Shown: positions 24,147 to 35,991, counted from the first letter of the stretch. The stretch: DNA of 64,000 nt from Isoetes taiwanensis (GCA_021234155.1 JAJEKV010000066.1:5543050-5607049); one strand, 5' to 3'. A program made the numbers and translations. Notes: generated from the letters alone by a model not told the origin.

Positions 24147-24310
24147 CTACAAGAGGATGGGGGTATAGTGTCAACCCTTGTGACAAGTCCTATGTGTAGT
24201 GACAAATTTGTGTCGAATACTACTATCTTGACACAAAGTGCTTGTGTTGTGTCAACATTGTGTCTACTGCATAGTGTCAAATCTTTGTCAAAGCAATGAC
24301 CTCCTTTTGT
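24147..24310 (+). mobile_element. CACTA-like transposon terminus
   Basis: CACTACAAGAGGA matches the conserved CACTACAAGAAAA end of plant CACTA (En/Spm) transposons. It is followed by subterminal GTGTCAA/TTGTGTC repeats in both orientations over about 150 bp, as in such ends. No matching right terminus (TCTTGTAGTG) or transposase was found, and a gypsy element starts about 500 bp downstream. If real, this is a truncated or interrupted end. Confidence 0.35.
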
Positions 24311-24648
24311 CAACTTTCTATCGCATGTTAAGTAGGTTTTTGCAACAACTTTTGAACAATATTTAAGCTAAGTTGTGCCAACTTTTTTTTAAGACTTATA
24401 ACAAACGATTATCCAAAATTTCATCTAATATCTTAACGGAGCTTTGAGGAGCATTTTGTCAACTTTATATTGCAATTTAAGTGGGTTGTTGCAACAATTT
24501 TTTAACAAATTTATAACTCCATCATTATAACATTTCTATGAGATTTATAACATAATGCCATCCAATTTGTATCTAATATATTAGTAGAATTGAGTTTGGT
24601 ATTCATATATCATTAAAGATTTGGTATTGCGCTAAGGAATGTTACTTG

Positions 24649-24706
24649 ATAGAAAGAATGATAGAAAGAATGATTTGGATAGAAAGAATGATAGAAAGAT
24701 GAAGGG
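24649..24706. repeat. Short tandem repeat, GATAGAAAGAATGA unit
   Basis: About four imperfect copies of a 14-bp unit lie just before the 5'-truncated gypsy element. Confidence 0.75.
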
Positions 24707-24819
24707 GAATAGATAATGGTGAAGGGTACCTAACAACTTGAACAAGGGAGAAAATTTATAGGGAGACAACGAAGAGGATGACCAGCAGGAGGCGCAAGAT
24801 TTCATAGAGGGTGAGTGCC

Positions 24820-25154
24820 ATATTTGTGCAGCTATTGAGTCAGATGATGTTGAAAATCACTCCGCAGTCATTGCGGCTGAGGGAATCATAGATAGCAGTC
24901 CATATCTAGTCTTGATAGATACAGGTAGCTCTCACAACTTTGCCTCTCCTAGGCTGGCTGCCCTAATGAAGAATAAAGTCTTGAAGTCTAAGCCAAGGCC
25001 AGCTAGCATGGCAAACGGTGCCATTCGCCACACTAAGGGGAGGAGGATCACGTTTGACATAGACCTTAGTGGAAGCAAGTGGCCGATGGGGGCAGAGGTC
25101 ATGGATATTGGAAAATATGACCTTATAGTGGGTGGAGTTCCTAAAGCCAGCTAA
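24820..25154 (+). pseudogene. Gypsy element 1: retropepsin protease region
   Basis: The frame reads GECHICAAIESDD then LVLIDTGSSHNFASPRLA. DTGS is the aspartic protease catalytic loop. MDIGKYDLIVGG corresponds to the flap/second-lobe region (usually YDxILGxxWL), but the last part is lost to a stop after GGVPKAS. In an intact element it would process Gag-Pol in the particle. The upstream zinc knuckle of Gag is not visible. Confidence 0.7.
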
Positions 25155-25225
25155 AGCGATGATTGACTGCGATCGTAATGAGATCTCCATGACTGCACCG
25201 GAGTCCGGACGGCACCAGATTCATA

Positions 25226-26295
25226 GTGAAAGGTAAGAAGGTAGCTTCTCCCATGCAGTGTATTTCTTTGAAGCAGCTAAGGAAAAGTATAGAAAGAAAC
25301 AAGGTGGAGTATATTCTGAGGTTAGAGGCAATTGAACCAACTAAAGAGAAAGGAAGTGACCTAAGTGGGAATCAGTTGCCCAAGCCAGTAGCAAGGCTCG
25401 TTAGGGAGTTCAATGATGTATTTTCGGATCAAACTGGCCGCCTACCACCTTATAGGGGTGTAGAGTGTGAAATCACACTAGCTCCAGATGCTAAGCCTAC
25501 CAGTAAGGCACCTTATAGGACGAGCACCCCGGAGTTGATTGAGCTCAAGAAGCAGCTACAGGAATTGCTTGACCTTGGATTTATTAGAGCAAGTGTGTCT
25601 CCTTTTGGAGCACCCATACTCTTCGTGATGAAGAAAGACGGGAGTTTAAGAATGTGCATAGACTATCGCCAGTTCAACAAGCAGACGATAAAGAATAGTA
25701 TGCTTTGCCAAGGGCAGATGATTTGATGGACCAGCTCCAATGAGCGAAAGTATTCTCTAAGATTGACTTAAGGTCAGGTTACCATCAAATAAGGATAAAG
25801 GAAGAGGATATCCATAAGACCGCCTTTAGAACGCGGTATGGGCACTTTGAGTTTACAGTAATGCCCTTTGGCTTATCGAATGCCCCGGCAACTTTCATGC
25901 GTCTCATGAACGACATCTTCAAGGAGTTCTTAGATGAGTTTGTCATTGTTTTCTTCGACGACATTCTAGTCTACAGCAAGTCCATAGAAGATCATTGTCA
26001 GCATTTGAGAAGAGTATTGGAAAAGTTGAGACGGCATCGGTTGTATGGGAAGCTCTCCAAATGCCACTTCGCTACCGAAAGAGTGGAGTACTTGGGCCAC
26101 GTGATATCAGCGGAAGGGATCTCCACTGACCCCGCAAAGATCGAAGCAGTAGTTGATTGGCCAGCTCCAAAGAATGTGGCAGAAGTGAGGAGCTTTCTAG
26201 GTCTGGCAGGATATTATAGGAAGTTCGTAAAGGACTTCGCTAAGTGGGCGTCCCCTTTGACGGACCTCACTAAAAGTGTTAAGGTGAAAGATTAG
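25226..26295 (+). pseudogene. Gypsy element 1: reverse transcriptase
   Basis: Palm and fingers motifs are in order: RPxYRTSTPE-type start ([17 protein letters not shown]), [37 protein letters not shown], then after a frameshift [36 protein letters not shown] and the catalytic FFDDILVYS. The thumb region includes [12 protein letters not shown] and [16 protein letters not shown]. The frame ends at a TAG after VKVKD. The enzyme family copies element RNA into cDNA; this copy is broken in two places. Confidence 0.85.
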
Positions 26296-26329
26296 AGAGC
26301 ACATTGGCTAGAAAATGTTCAAGCTTCAT

Positions 26330-26790
26330 TTGAAAAGCTTAAGGAAGCCTTAACAACAGCACCAGTGCTAGTTCTGCCGGATCCAGATAAGGACAAGATA
26401 GTAGCAACGGATGCAAGTAAGATAGCAACAGGTGGAGTGCAAGAAGGAAGAGTAGTAGCCTATGATTCTAAGAAGTTGAACGACATCGAGCAGTGTTACC
26501 CAACCCATGATCAGGAACTTCTAGCTATTGTGAGAGCTCTTCGTATTTGGAGGCATTATTTGCTTGGAAGGAAATTTCAGTTAGATACTGATCACCAAAG
26601 CCTCCAATACATTTTTACCCAGCCACTCCTCAATCTAAGGCAAAGGAGGTGGATGGAATTCCTCGAAGAGTATGATTCCGAGATTGCTTATAAGCCGGGC
26701 AAGTTGAATGTGGTTGCTGATGCTCTCTCTAGAAGACCCCTTGAGATGAGAACACATTGTAATGCTATATCAACTCTTTCGAGTGGCTAT
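26330..26790 (+). pseudogene. Gypsy element 1: RNase H
   Basis: Contains VLVLPDPDKDKIVATDASK (catalytic Asp in TDAS), then a shortened linker where the usual AVLMQ is missing. This is followed by YPTHDQELLAIVRALRIWRH, LLGRKFQLDTDHQSLQYIF, QRRWMEFLEEYDSEIAYKPG and NVVADALSRR. The order is that of Ty3/gypsy RNase H, which removes RNA from the RNA/DNA hybrid. The short deletion after TDAS would harm the fold. Confidence 0.8.
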
Positions 26791-26939
26791 GGCAAGAAAA
26801 TTGAGGAGACATTACCATCTGATGATGATTTCAAGGAGGTATGGGCAAGCCTCTCTAAGGAGGCTAGAACAAATAAGGAACAGGAAGCCTTCAAGCATTA
26901 TAGGAAGGAAGGCAACATGTTGTACCACAAAGACAAGTT

Positions 26940-28255
26940 GTGTATGCCCGAATCGTCAGGGGTAAGGAAGTTAATTCTTCATGACACACACAACAACCCA
27001 ATAGCAGGGCACGCAGGGTTTATGAAGACGTATTTCAAGATTCGGAGTAGCCAGATATATTCGGGAGTGTCAACTGTGCCAGCAGACTAAGACAGAGCAG
27101 CTTCGAATTCTGGGAGCCTTGGAACCTTTAGCAGTGTCGAATGCAAAATGGGAAGTGGTAAGCATGGATTTTATCATAGGACTTCCTAGAACTCTACGAG
27201 GCAAAGATGCGCTAATGATGGTCGTAGATAAATTATCTAAGATGGCACACTTTGTGCCTTGCAAAACTACGGACACAGCGTTAGATACTGCCAAGCTATT
27301 TGTAAAGGAGATTTTTAGACTCCATGGCATGCCTCGAGAGATAATATCAGACAGAGATTCCAAGTTCATGAGTGCATTCTGGCAAGATCTTTTTGCTACG
27401 ATCCAGACCAAGCTCTCGATGAGCACGGCATACCATCCTCAGACGGATGGCCAGACGGAGCGGACGAATCGCATCATCGAATATATGCTCAGAAGTTATC
27501 TGTGGAATAAGCAATCCAAGTGGGATAATTACATCCACTTGGTAGAATTCGCCTACAATATTACGAAGCAGGAGTCATCCCAGATGTCTCCCTTCATGAT
27601 CAATTACGGGTACCAGTGCCTAACCCCGGATACTTCGCATAATCCTGTGTCAAAAGTTAAAGTATCCCAGCAGATGCTCGGAGATATGCAGCAGCTGATG
27701 GAAGAAGTAAGGGGGTACTTATTAGCAGCAAGAAGTCGGCAGAAGAGTGTAGCCGACAGGCACAGGACCGTAAGGGAGTTTAAGGTAGGCGATAGCGTGT
27801 GGTTGAAGATCAAGGTAAAGCAAGCTAAGCTTCGCATAGGGAATTGCAAGAAGCTCGCCCCTAGGTGGGCTGGTCCGTTCAAGATTTTGGAGAGAGTGGG
27901 CTCTCAAGCCTACAAATTGGATCTTCCGGCCCATCTCAAAGTTCACAAGGTCTTCCACGTAAGTTTATTAAAAAGGCACAATCCTAACCCTGATGAGGTC
28001 TTGGATACTCCAACTTTGTTGGAAATGACAGAAGAGCAAGTTGAAATTGTGCCTGAATTGCTTCTTGATAAGTCATTCAAGAAGACTAGGAGGTCTCAGT
28101 TCCTCCAGTATTTGGTCAAGTGGAAGCACTTGCCCGTGGAAGACGCGACATGGGTATTGAAGCAGAACCTTGAGAAGCAATACCCAGAGTTTATGAAGGA
28201 GTTTGATGGGCGAGTCGTCTCCGACTTGGTCGACCCCGACTTGCCAAGAGGTTAG
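26940..28255 (+). pseudogene. Gypsy element 1: integrase with chromodomain
   Basis: The zinc-finger part begins LILHDTHNNPIAGHAGFMKT, but the segment up to CQQTKTEQLRIL is partly deleted and shifted. The 378-residue frame from 27119 keeps the catalytic core: Asp in SMDFIIGLP, Asp in IISDRDSKFMSAFW, Glu in GQTERTNRIIEYML. The C-terminal barrel includes RWAGPFKILERVG and KVHKVFHVSLLK. It ends in a chromodomain at about 28040-28240 (FLQYLVKWKHLPVEDATW), which in this clade binds chromatin marks and steers insertion. It stops just before 28256. Confidence 0.85.
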
Positions 28256-29082
28256 CTTAGTATGTTTCTTAGTTAGCTTTAGCTCTAGCAGATGTATTCT
28301 AGCTAGTGGAATACATATGCCAGAATCTTGGAACATGTAGGCGATGATGAGATAAGCCTTTAAGGCATTCTCTAGGTCAACATGCACCAAGAGGTGCGCA
28401 TGACCAATAGGGTCATGCGAGAGAGGAAATGAGGCATGGTGCGCGATGATGGGACATCGGTCGGATGCTCTCTATGCCACGATGCGGGGCTCGCACACCT
28501 GGCCATAGGGGGGTCATGGTGAAGGTCAAAGTGATCATGTGCGATGATGGGATCGTGAGACGTTCCACTTAAAACCCTTGGGGTTTGATGCACTAGGGGT
28601 ACTCGGCACCGGGTAACCGAGTACAAGGTAGCACTTGATCATGGGCGATGATGGGATCATCTTAAATGGTCCTTAAGCTCAAATCCGAAAGGACCATGAT
28701 CGAGTGCAGAGTATTGGGTAAGGGGGGTGGTCCCCTAGAACCACAAATTTATTAACTAAACTAACGTAATGTGCTACTCGTGCAGGCAAGTGAGAAGCGA
28801 GCATCGAGGAGGTGCACATTACGAGAAGATGGGGGAACCATGATTTAGATTAAATTATGAACCCTAATAACTCTTATAATAATGTTTTGATTTATTATAA
28901 GGAGTAACCTTGTTAAGGCTATATAATTTTGTATAGATACAAATATAGCCTAAAATTTTGACAATTAACTCTTAATAAGAAGTTGATCGTTTAAAATTAA
29001 ATTAAAATTGCATACTTATGTTGTTTTGCAGGGATAGGGTAGGTTCGTCACCTTAGCGCAATGCTGAGGACAGCATTGTCCT
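28256..29082 (+). other. Gypsy element 1: 3' untranslated spacer
   Basis: No frame is seen. The motif GCGATGATGGGA(T/C) recurs three times (about 28450, 28540 and 28645), usually close to ATCATG. It ends with a small hairpin (AATGCTGAGGACAGCATT) before the polypurine tract. Confidence 0.6.
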
Positions 29083-29095
29083 AAGGGGGGGAGAA
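29083..29095 (+). promoter_or_regulatory. Gypsy element 1 polypurine tract
   Basis: AAGGGGGGGAGAA lies directly before the TGTGACG start of the LTR. This is the position and composition of the plus-strand primer used in reverse transcription. Confidence 0.8.
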
Positions 29096-29357
29096 TGTGA
29101 CGTTCCAGGTGAATATACGCCATAAATACGTATATTCCTGGACCCGTCACTATACAAGTCTACACATGTAGCCTTGTATACCTTAGAAGTGGCAAGGGGC
29201 ACATATCTAAGTTAATTGTTTAACTTAGATAACCTTAGGATAAGGCCCAATTCCACATAGCCTTATCCTATTGGGCAACCGCCACACGGCCCCATCCTAG
29301 TGGTGCCACGTGGCATCCCATGTGGACCCTCACCTATTGGCTCAACCCTATAACTGC
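29096..29357 (+). repeat. Gypsy element 1: partial 3' LTR
   Basis: It starts TGTGACGTTCC after the polypurine tract. Homology to a full LTR cannot be shown because no 5' LTR remains. After about 262 bp it gives way to the repeat beginning TCCAAAGGCTCATG, also found at 61642. Whether the LTR was truncated or interrupted there is unresolved. Confidence 0.6.
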
Positions 29358-30751
29358 TCCAAAGGCTCATGAAAGCGACATTTTATACAATATATCTTTG
29401 GAGCTTTTGTGTCGTGGCATTAGTAAACACCTCTAACGGAGCAAATTATATTGTAACTCATTTTTTCAACAACCCTGGATGCACGTCTTATCAAACATTT
29501 CTTCATTGCAAGGACACCATTCTCATAAGGCTTGCACAATTCGCTTAAAAGAGGTCATGGGACGACTTTCAAGCTCGGCTCCCACAACTTTACAACGTAA
29601 AACTAGATGCCCATTGCCCTGAATGTATATCTTGGAAAAGCATGTCTCTTATGTCCATATGTTGGACAACAACGATGCTAGTAATGCTTTACCCTAGTCT
29701 CAAATCCCCGACATCTGATAAATATAGCCCAAAGAAAAAAAATATTTGATTCGGTGAGTGAATATAAATCAAGAAGAGGGAAAAAGAAGCAAGGATCACA
29801 TGACTTGAAATCTCACTACACATTTACAAAGTGCATATGCATTTTTCGCATGGTGTGATCCATGTATTATTAAGGGTGCAAATTTGCAAATATCCTCCTC
29901 TTCAAATCCCTCCCCCCCCCTTCCCTTTTTTTTTTTTTTTTTGCAATATACTATCCATAGCATTTATTTTGAACCCTATAGTTCTACCTATTCATTGCGT
30001 ATGAATGTCGCCTCCGTGATGTAACTCCATAGTCACCCTTTCGTTAAGGATAGCATTCTCACCCACAAGCCTATGGATTGATATCCTTCCACCGTCATGC
30101 CTTTATTGTTTTGTAAGTGATGAACTGCTGAAGCAATGTAGGAGTACTAGGAGCAATGATGGATGCAATTAGAGATCTGATCGGTCGTTGAATTGTAAGA
30201 ATGAATGGCGGAGCAATACGATGAATGGGAAGAGCTGAAAAGTAGGAAAACTTGAGAATGAAAATTTGGGTAGTAAAAACATGGCATGTAACGACGTTTG
30301 CTTGTCCGACATCGCCCGCCGTTGTTGCTTAACTCTATGCTCGCCCATAAAAACACGGACACTATTGGAGACTTGGATTCCAAATGAAGAGAAGGCGGAG
30401 ATGATGCATAAGCGGCGCTAATGTGAACAATGGAAATCTTGGTGCCAAAATTTGATAAGATGGTTGGTGCATGTGGGCATGTGCACAGTAGGCGGGAAAA
30501 GTAGCCATTATTTTGGTCCGCGATACGATTTTCGAAAAATGCGGGCCATTAATGTGGTTGCAATGAATGCACAAACATGTCCTATAAAATTTTGCCATGT
30601 GGATGCCAAGTAAGCCTGCTCCTCTTTCTACTTGCCAACTAATACTGACTTTGGAAAAAAATGCACAAACATCATTGGTCGCGAGAAACATGACGTGGAA
30701 TTCTGGCATCCAAGATATGGGCCATTTTGAGACCCCAAATCCGCCCTAATG
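29358..30751 (+). repeat. Dispersed repeat, copy 1 (matches 61642-63076)
   Basis: From TCCAAAGGCTCATG to CCGCCCTAATG this segment aligns with 61642-63076 at high identity by eye. Copy 1 keeps about 80 bp (about 30090-30175) missing from copy 2, and lacks the SINE piece carried by copy 2. It contains the GGATCACATG...GGTGTGATCC hairpin pair (about 29795-29860). Its right end equals the inverted-repeat end of the 4.08-kb element at 58998-63076; its left end is internal to that element, so this is a partial copy. No coding frame is convincing. Confidence 0.8.
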
Positions 30752-31689
30752 TCACTTGCTTTGTAGCATTACCATTCTTTTAATACATTGATGACACAGT
30801 TCTTCAAAAAAAAAAAGAAAAAAAAGTAAGCATATTAAAATAACTATTGGAAAACAATAAAAATATGGACTCTTCACATGTTGGGTTGAATTTTTACCAC
30901 ATAGCCCAACTCTATATAAACATAGCAGATTGGATTCCATCTTGTAAGAAGTCTTTAGCTCTTAGATTTGTAATTAATCGCCCCAAAGGTCTTAATAATA
31001 GGAGGCGGCGTTATTGGCTTAACTACAGCATGGGTCATGTTAGAGAAAGGGCTAGATGTCACCGTTGTTGCAAAAGAGTCGAGGTGAAAAACAATTGACA
31101 TCTGAGATTGCAGGGGCTCTTTGGGAATGGCCACCAGCAGTTTGTGGTTAGTAACTATAGTATATAGTGAGTTTACTTTACTGTTAATACATTATATAAT
31201 CTTGTGTTCTCTTTACGTAGGAGCACATACCAACCAAACTTCACTTGCTAGATCAAGGATTGGTGCCAAGTTGCATATAAAAGCTTTAAGAGTATGGTAA
31301 TGCTTAAAATTGGAATAAGCATGAAGATGTCAAATTTTTTCTTCAAGGAACCCCTTTTTCCTGACTCTAGCACCTGAACACTCATCTACGCACTCGAAAC
31401 CCCGTTTCGAGCATCGTTCGTCGTAGCATAGCCTGGTGCAGCAGCCCCCGAAGTGTGTGCATGATCGTGGAGGGAGCACGACTTCGACCACGTCAAGGAG
31501 CAATGGAGACACCAGGGATGGGAGGAAGCGCTTCTGGAGCAGGTATGTGGAGTAGAGTCATGGTAGATCATCTGGAAGTTAGCACTCCAGATGGGTCTGT
31601 ATGTTGTATCTTGAGTAGAGCCATCCTAGAACCCTTGTTGAACATCTTGAACCCTAGTCAAGGAATCCTAACTGTAAGTTAGATATGTA
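30752..31689. other. No gene recognised
   Basis: AT-rich sequence with short chance frames. An 83-residue frame at 30847-31098 has no recognisable features. The origin is unknown. Confidence 0.4.
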
Positions 31690-32711
31690 TGATTAGGTTA
31701 AGATGTTCTTATGATGTTACCATGATATGCTGTGATGAGATGATGGTTGATCATGTTTGCTCCTCTTGTATTGGGAAGGGGGGTAGAGAACTAGTAGCCT
31801 TACTTAGTAGTATGCTCCTAGTTTAGACCCCCTTAGTTCCTATTATTATGCGGCCTGTGCATAGGAACCCACCGGACTATTGAGGCTATGACGTTACTCA
31901 GCACTACACAACGGGGCTAGAGGTAATGCGGAGGGAGGATCCCTGCCGAGTGGGGGCTACGGGGGATCCCATAGTGGGCTAGGCTTATGGTCGGTCACTT
32001 CGTGTGGGCCGAGCATGGGTCCGACACCTTCTGGGGCAATGGTGTCGCCCTGCCTCTCACGAGTTGCAAGTGTCAGCTTGGCTCTTGTTTTGGGGGTTTC
32101 AGTCGGGTATGAATCGTGTGTCACCACGATTCTCTAGCCGCCCGAGGAGCCTCTAGGCCCCGGGAAGGGGAGATGCAACCCTTCGATGGATCAGGGAGAT
32201 GCAACCTGGAGTAGTCCCGATGGGTGATGCCATGGGATTGCATATCCGGAAGGCTAGAGTCATGTCAGAGCCTGATTTAGCCTATCTGCAAAGTATGCAC
32301 AGGAGGGGCGGATGGAGTGGTCAACCCTAGCCATTGTCTATGTTATGACTCGGTCTGCTCTATCTTGAGGCCTATCCGGTCAGTCTACCTCCTTATGAGT
32401 CTGAACCACGAGTAGGAGCTCTCATGTTTTATGGTATATGATTATGTTCTTTGCACCTATGGATATGTGGATGAGCTACCCATCGAGGTAGTATGATGTA
32501 TTGCTATTGCTAGTTCTGACGATGTTTATGCTTCTGCTATGATAGGAGCCCCTAGGGGAAAGGCGCGCAAGACACCTTCGTGTCCCCTTCCCGCACTACA
32601 GTGATCCCAGAGTGCGGGATAGACGGAGGGCCCGTACGGTCGGAGGACCGGATGGGGGATTTCCTACAGAGTGTACGGCTGGGAGCCGTATATTTAGTAG
32701 GGAGCGTCACA
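31690..32711. repeat. LTR-like segment ending GGAGCGTCACA
   Basis: This stretch is homologous, with considerable divergence, to about 46660-47620 in the same orientation. Shared blocks include CTCTTGTxxTTGGG, ATCTGCAAAGTATGCA, AGGAGGGGCGGATGGAG and a related GATAGGAG end. It ends GGAGCGTCACA, the mirror of TGTGACGTTCC at the gypsy 1 LTR, which suits an LTR end. Reverse-transcriptase homology starts abruptly right after it. Orientation and left boundary are not settled. Confidence 0.4.
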
Positions 32712-33690
32712 ATTGTCTAATGCTCCGACAACATTCTTAAGGCTCATGAATGATATATTCTTGGAGTTTCGAATTATCGACGACTTCATAAACATCTTCT
32801 TTGACAACATCTTAGTTTATAGCAAGACTTTGGAGGAGAACGTCAATCAATTGAGAAGAATCCTTCAAAAGCTAAGGAGATACCGACTCTATACTAAGTT
32901 ATCAAGCAATTTTGCAACAAGCAGAATCAAGTATTTTGGGCACATTAGATTGCCCGACAGTATCTCAACTGGCCTGACAAAGATTCTTGAAATGGCCAGC
33001 CCCGAAGAATGTTCGTGATGTGAGAAGCTTTTTGGGCTTATTGGGCTATTACAGCGTACTCCTCAAGAAATTTGCCAAAATAACTGCATCACTATCAGAT
33101 TTCACCAAAAGCGAGAATATGATAGAATAAAATAAATTTGTTTAACGTCCACGGAGACCAATAGACTATGGGACCTATACAATGGGTTAGAATAACCCAG
33201 AACATCACCAAACATAATGAAAATATTACAAAGCTTGGGCAAAGGCTCAGATGAAACTATGACTTGTCCACTAGAAGAAACATTAGGAGACTAAAGCCCA
33301 AGCATGTTTCGAAAAGCTAAGGAAGCCTTGACAATAGCACTAGTCCTTACTCTCTCAGATCCTGAAAATGATATGTTAGTAGCAACAGATGGAAGTCAGA
33401 TTGCAACCGATGCAGTTCTCATGCAGGAGAAGAGAGTGCTTGCATATGATTCTTGATGCCGAAACACGCTACACCATCCATGATCCAGAACTTCTAGCAA
33501 AAGCCAGAGCTTTAAAGATATGTAGACATTGTTGGGAAGAAAGTTCCTTTTGGATATCGATCATCAGAATCTCCCAATATGTATTCATGCAACCATACCT
33601 AAATTTGAGGCAACGAAGGTGGATGGAATTCTTGAAAGAGTATGATTTCAAACAAAGGGGCTATGTATCTTTCAATATAAGGCTTGACAA
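32712..33690 (+). pseudogene. Gypsy element 3: RT and RNase H fragments
   Basis: The first frame, from LSNAPTTFLRLMNDIFLEF through FFDNILVYSKTLEENVNQLR to the LGHI-like block, matches gypsy reverse transcriptase from just before the catalytic site. The second catalytic Asp is Asn (FFDN instead of FFDD). After a gap, AETRYTIHDPELLAKARALK and YLNLRQRRWMEFLKEYDF match RNase H. Several frameshifts and an unrelated inserted stretch (about 33120-33290) separate the parts. It resembles gypsy element 1 and is a dead remnant. Confidence 0.75.
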
Positions 33691-34104
33691 GGGTGATAAA
33701 TTTTCTTCCATAGCTGATGGGCACAATGTCTGTCAAACAACCTTTAAAATAATTCATGCTTTAGGTAGCAGAAGGCTTCATACATTGAGGAAAAGGTTTG
33801 ACAAGAACCCTGGCGTAAACGACTACTATCACTTGGGAAATATCTCACGAATTCATGCACTTCATTGTGTTTTTAGCAGGCTTGCCTAACCTTCCCTGCA
33901 ACATTTGCTACAATTCTAGCCTGTCCACCTTGACTGCCACTTAGACAAAACTGAACCTAAGCCATTGGATGTACAAATTTCTGCATCAATGGTCTGGAAA
34001 AATAGAAAATAGTCCAAAATTCATTCTTTTCTCTCCTATGCACTTCTTTTACTTCTCATTCTATGCCCGCTGTGATCTGGTTTCATCCTTCTGCAAGCTT
34101 CTAC
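33691..34104. other. No gene recognised
   Basis: Sequence after the RNase H fragment continues a protein-like frame to about 33889 with no recognisable domain. The rest is featureless. Confidence 0.35.
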
Positions 34105-34345
34105 AAGGGATCGTCGTTGTTCAACGACGTCGAGGCATCGTTAAACGACGTGTCGACGTCGTTAACTACGTCGTTATTGCGACGTAGTTTAACGACGTTT
34201 AGACGTCGTTCGATGACGTCGTAACGTCGTTAAACGACGTCGTGACATAGTTCAACGACGTCGTGACGTCGAAATACTCGTCGCAATCAACACGTCGTTT
34301 AACGATGCCTCAAAGTCGCTGAACGACGACGATCCCTTCGCGGCA
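34105..34345. repeat. Foldback element rich in ACGACGT
   Basis: The outer 47 bp of each side are reverse complements with about five mismatches. The left starts AAGGGATCGTCG; the right ends CGACGATCCCTT. Both arms share GAGGCATCGTTAAACGACGT in inverted orientation. The interior is built almost entirely from GTCGTT/AACGAC words in both orientations. No target duplication was found. It looks like a small hairpin transposon or satellite-like palindrome. Confidence 0.65.
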
Positions 34346-34968
34346 GTTCACAAAGGTAGCTCTTAAGCTTTCAGACATGGCATTTCCTTAGTCCCTTGGA
34401 GTTTTTTCTATAGAAGACTCGAGGTATAAGTCTATCTGAATTCAATATGAGAATAAGGCCTAAGGCTAAGTGTAAAGTTATGTTTATTACCTCTCCGAAG
34501 TCTTAAATCCGACAAAGAAAATCTGAGAAAAGTTGGTAAGCTTTTGTTTTGCAAGTAAAATAGCATTCGAGCAAACACTGGAGCAAACAACTTAGCATCA
34601 TTCATCTTAGACTAGAATTGGTTTCATATGAGGTGTCCTTGAGTTGTATTTTGCATGTGGCCTGTGGCAAGCTCCATGTTCCTTCCCTATCTTTGTCTTT
34701 CCGTTCCCTAATACTTTGGAACTAGTGTATTCTCCCTGTCATATGTTCACTTGCACCTGAATCAGGGTGCCAATTATACCTTTTAGAAGTTTTACTACAA
34801 AACTTATTGTGTTTGTTTCAGTTCAAGATAAACTTTGTTAAAGCACAAGAACCTTGAAAGCTTATTTTTTGGTTCCATCTACTCTTGCATGAATTGGGGC
34901 AGTGCCTGACAGCAGCAGCCAAGCTCATGTTCTAACGCATCTCCAAAGTTTTAATCAGTTTTAGCAGT
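34346..34968. other. No gene recognised
   Basis: AT-rich spacer between the foldback element and the tandem unit. Nothing diagnostic was seen. Confidence 0.4.
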
Positions 34969-35420
34969 ATGGATGCATCCCAAGGCATTGAAGCTACCCA
35001 AGGATCTAGTGAATGATGAATCTAGCATTCAATGCAAGCTTGACGGCCATTCTTAACCCAAAGTAGCATCTAGCCTTAGCCTTAGATGATCTTTTGAGCT
35101 TAAGAATCTTTACCTAAAATTTATACTAAAACGAATCCTAATCATGTCTGATATATATGATTGGATTAGTTAGATTAGATTTGCTATTATGATTCATTCT
35201 GTTATGTGATGATAGGATAATATATTTGTTGTGCACCTCTTGTGCTTGGGGAAGTGGGATAGAGACCAAAAACCATGTTAGATATGCTTCTAAGACATAT
35301 CACATTAATTTCTAAATAAATACGGCATGTGCATATAGGAGTCCGCCTGGCTTTGGGTGGCTGGGCTAGACTGGCTTATATTGAAGACTTATCCAATTGT
35401 AGTAGATCAGTTTGAGCAGT
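34969..35420 (+). repeat. 452-bp tandem unit A
   Basis: It begins ATGGATGCATCCCAAGGCAT. The next unit starts exactly 452 bp later at 35421 and continues, after the inserted gypsy element 2, at 46484. The two units are about 95% alike by eye. Part of the unit is related to the LTR-like segment at 31690-32711, so the tandem may lie within a decayed LTR. Confidence 0.75.
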
Positions 35421-35425
35421 ATGGA
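35421..35425 (+). repeat. Target site duplication, left (ATGGA)
   Basis: ATGGA immediately before the TGTTAGTC start of the 5' LTR is repeated at 46479-46483 after the 3' LTR. It marks the insertion of gypsy element 2. Confidence 0.85.
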
Positions 35426-35991
35426 TGTTAGTCCTGTGCCTTCTGGTACAGGACTATTCATGCATACGACGGACCAAGTCAAGGCCAAGGATCTACAGTC
35501 AGGCACGGGTCAGTCGTCAAAGGCCCAACAAAAGACCAAGCAGCAGACCACGCAGTCAAAACCCGCGTCTGCTACCAAGAGGCGGCGCTCAGACAAGTGA
35601 TGGCCCATCACCGCCCGCGAAGAGGCACCGCCAGCATTCCTGCAAATCAGGCCTCCTTCCAGGAGTCGGCACCGAGATCAGTCAGAGTGTCTATATTGGG
35701 CCAAAGGCCATTGTACTATATATATGAGTAGAGCTAGCACATGAGTTTTTAGATGAGTTTTGAGTCTTGTCTCACATCAGTTTTCTCTCGATTTCGAGAG
35801 CTCATGTATCTTCATTGACATCAAGGAAGTTGTTCTCATTATTGTGATCGCATTGTTCTCTTTTCGTTCTGTTCTCTTTTTGTTGTTCTTTTCTTGCAAA
35901 TCAGCGTGACATAGCTCCGGATTCTCTGTTAGATCAAGGGTCCTCATAGAGGGTTGTCTTGCGGGGAGTTCCGAACCCGGACCCCAAAACA
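35426..35991 (+). repeat. Gypsy element 2: 5' LTR (566 bp)
   Basis: Runs from TGTTAGTCC to CCCCAAAACA. A TATA-like CTATATATATGAG near 35716 would be the core promoter. Compared with the 3' LTR, the first ~270 bp carry many indels and substitutions, while the rest (from about 35685) is nearly identical. Confidence 0.9.

Larger units (their letters stand above)
24780..29357 (+). mobile_element. Decayed Ty3/gypsy chromovirus, 5'-truncated
   Basis: Order of parts: protease, reverse transcriptase, RNase H, integrase, chromodomain, polypurine tract and the beginning of a 3' LTR. The C-terminal chromodomain places it among plant chromoviruses. The gag region and 5' LTR are absent. Coding is broken by a frameshift at about 25,700-25,745, a TAG at 26293-26295, a small deletion at about 26,430 and a deletion in the integrase zinc finger at about 27,040-27,090. 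The element cannot encode a functional polyprotein. Its LTR stops at 29357, where the repeat shared with 61.6 kb begins. Confidence 0.85.

Noticed and set aside
29358-30751. Helitron reading of the dispersed repeat (TC start, CTAA end before T)
   Set aside because: The right end also occurs inverted at 58998 as part of a 32-bp terminal inverted repeat, so a TIR element explains it better. One copy also lacks the A before TC.
30847-31098. 83-residue ORF as a gene
   Set aside because: No domain, no splice context and no homologous copy in the window; probably chance.
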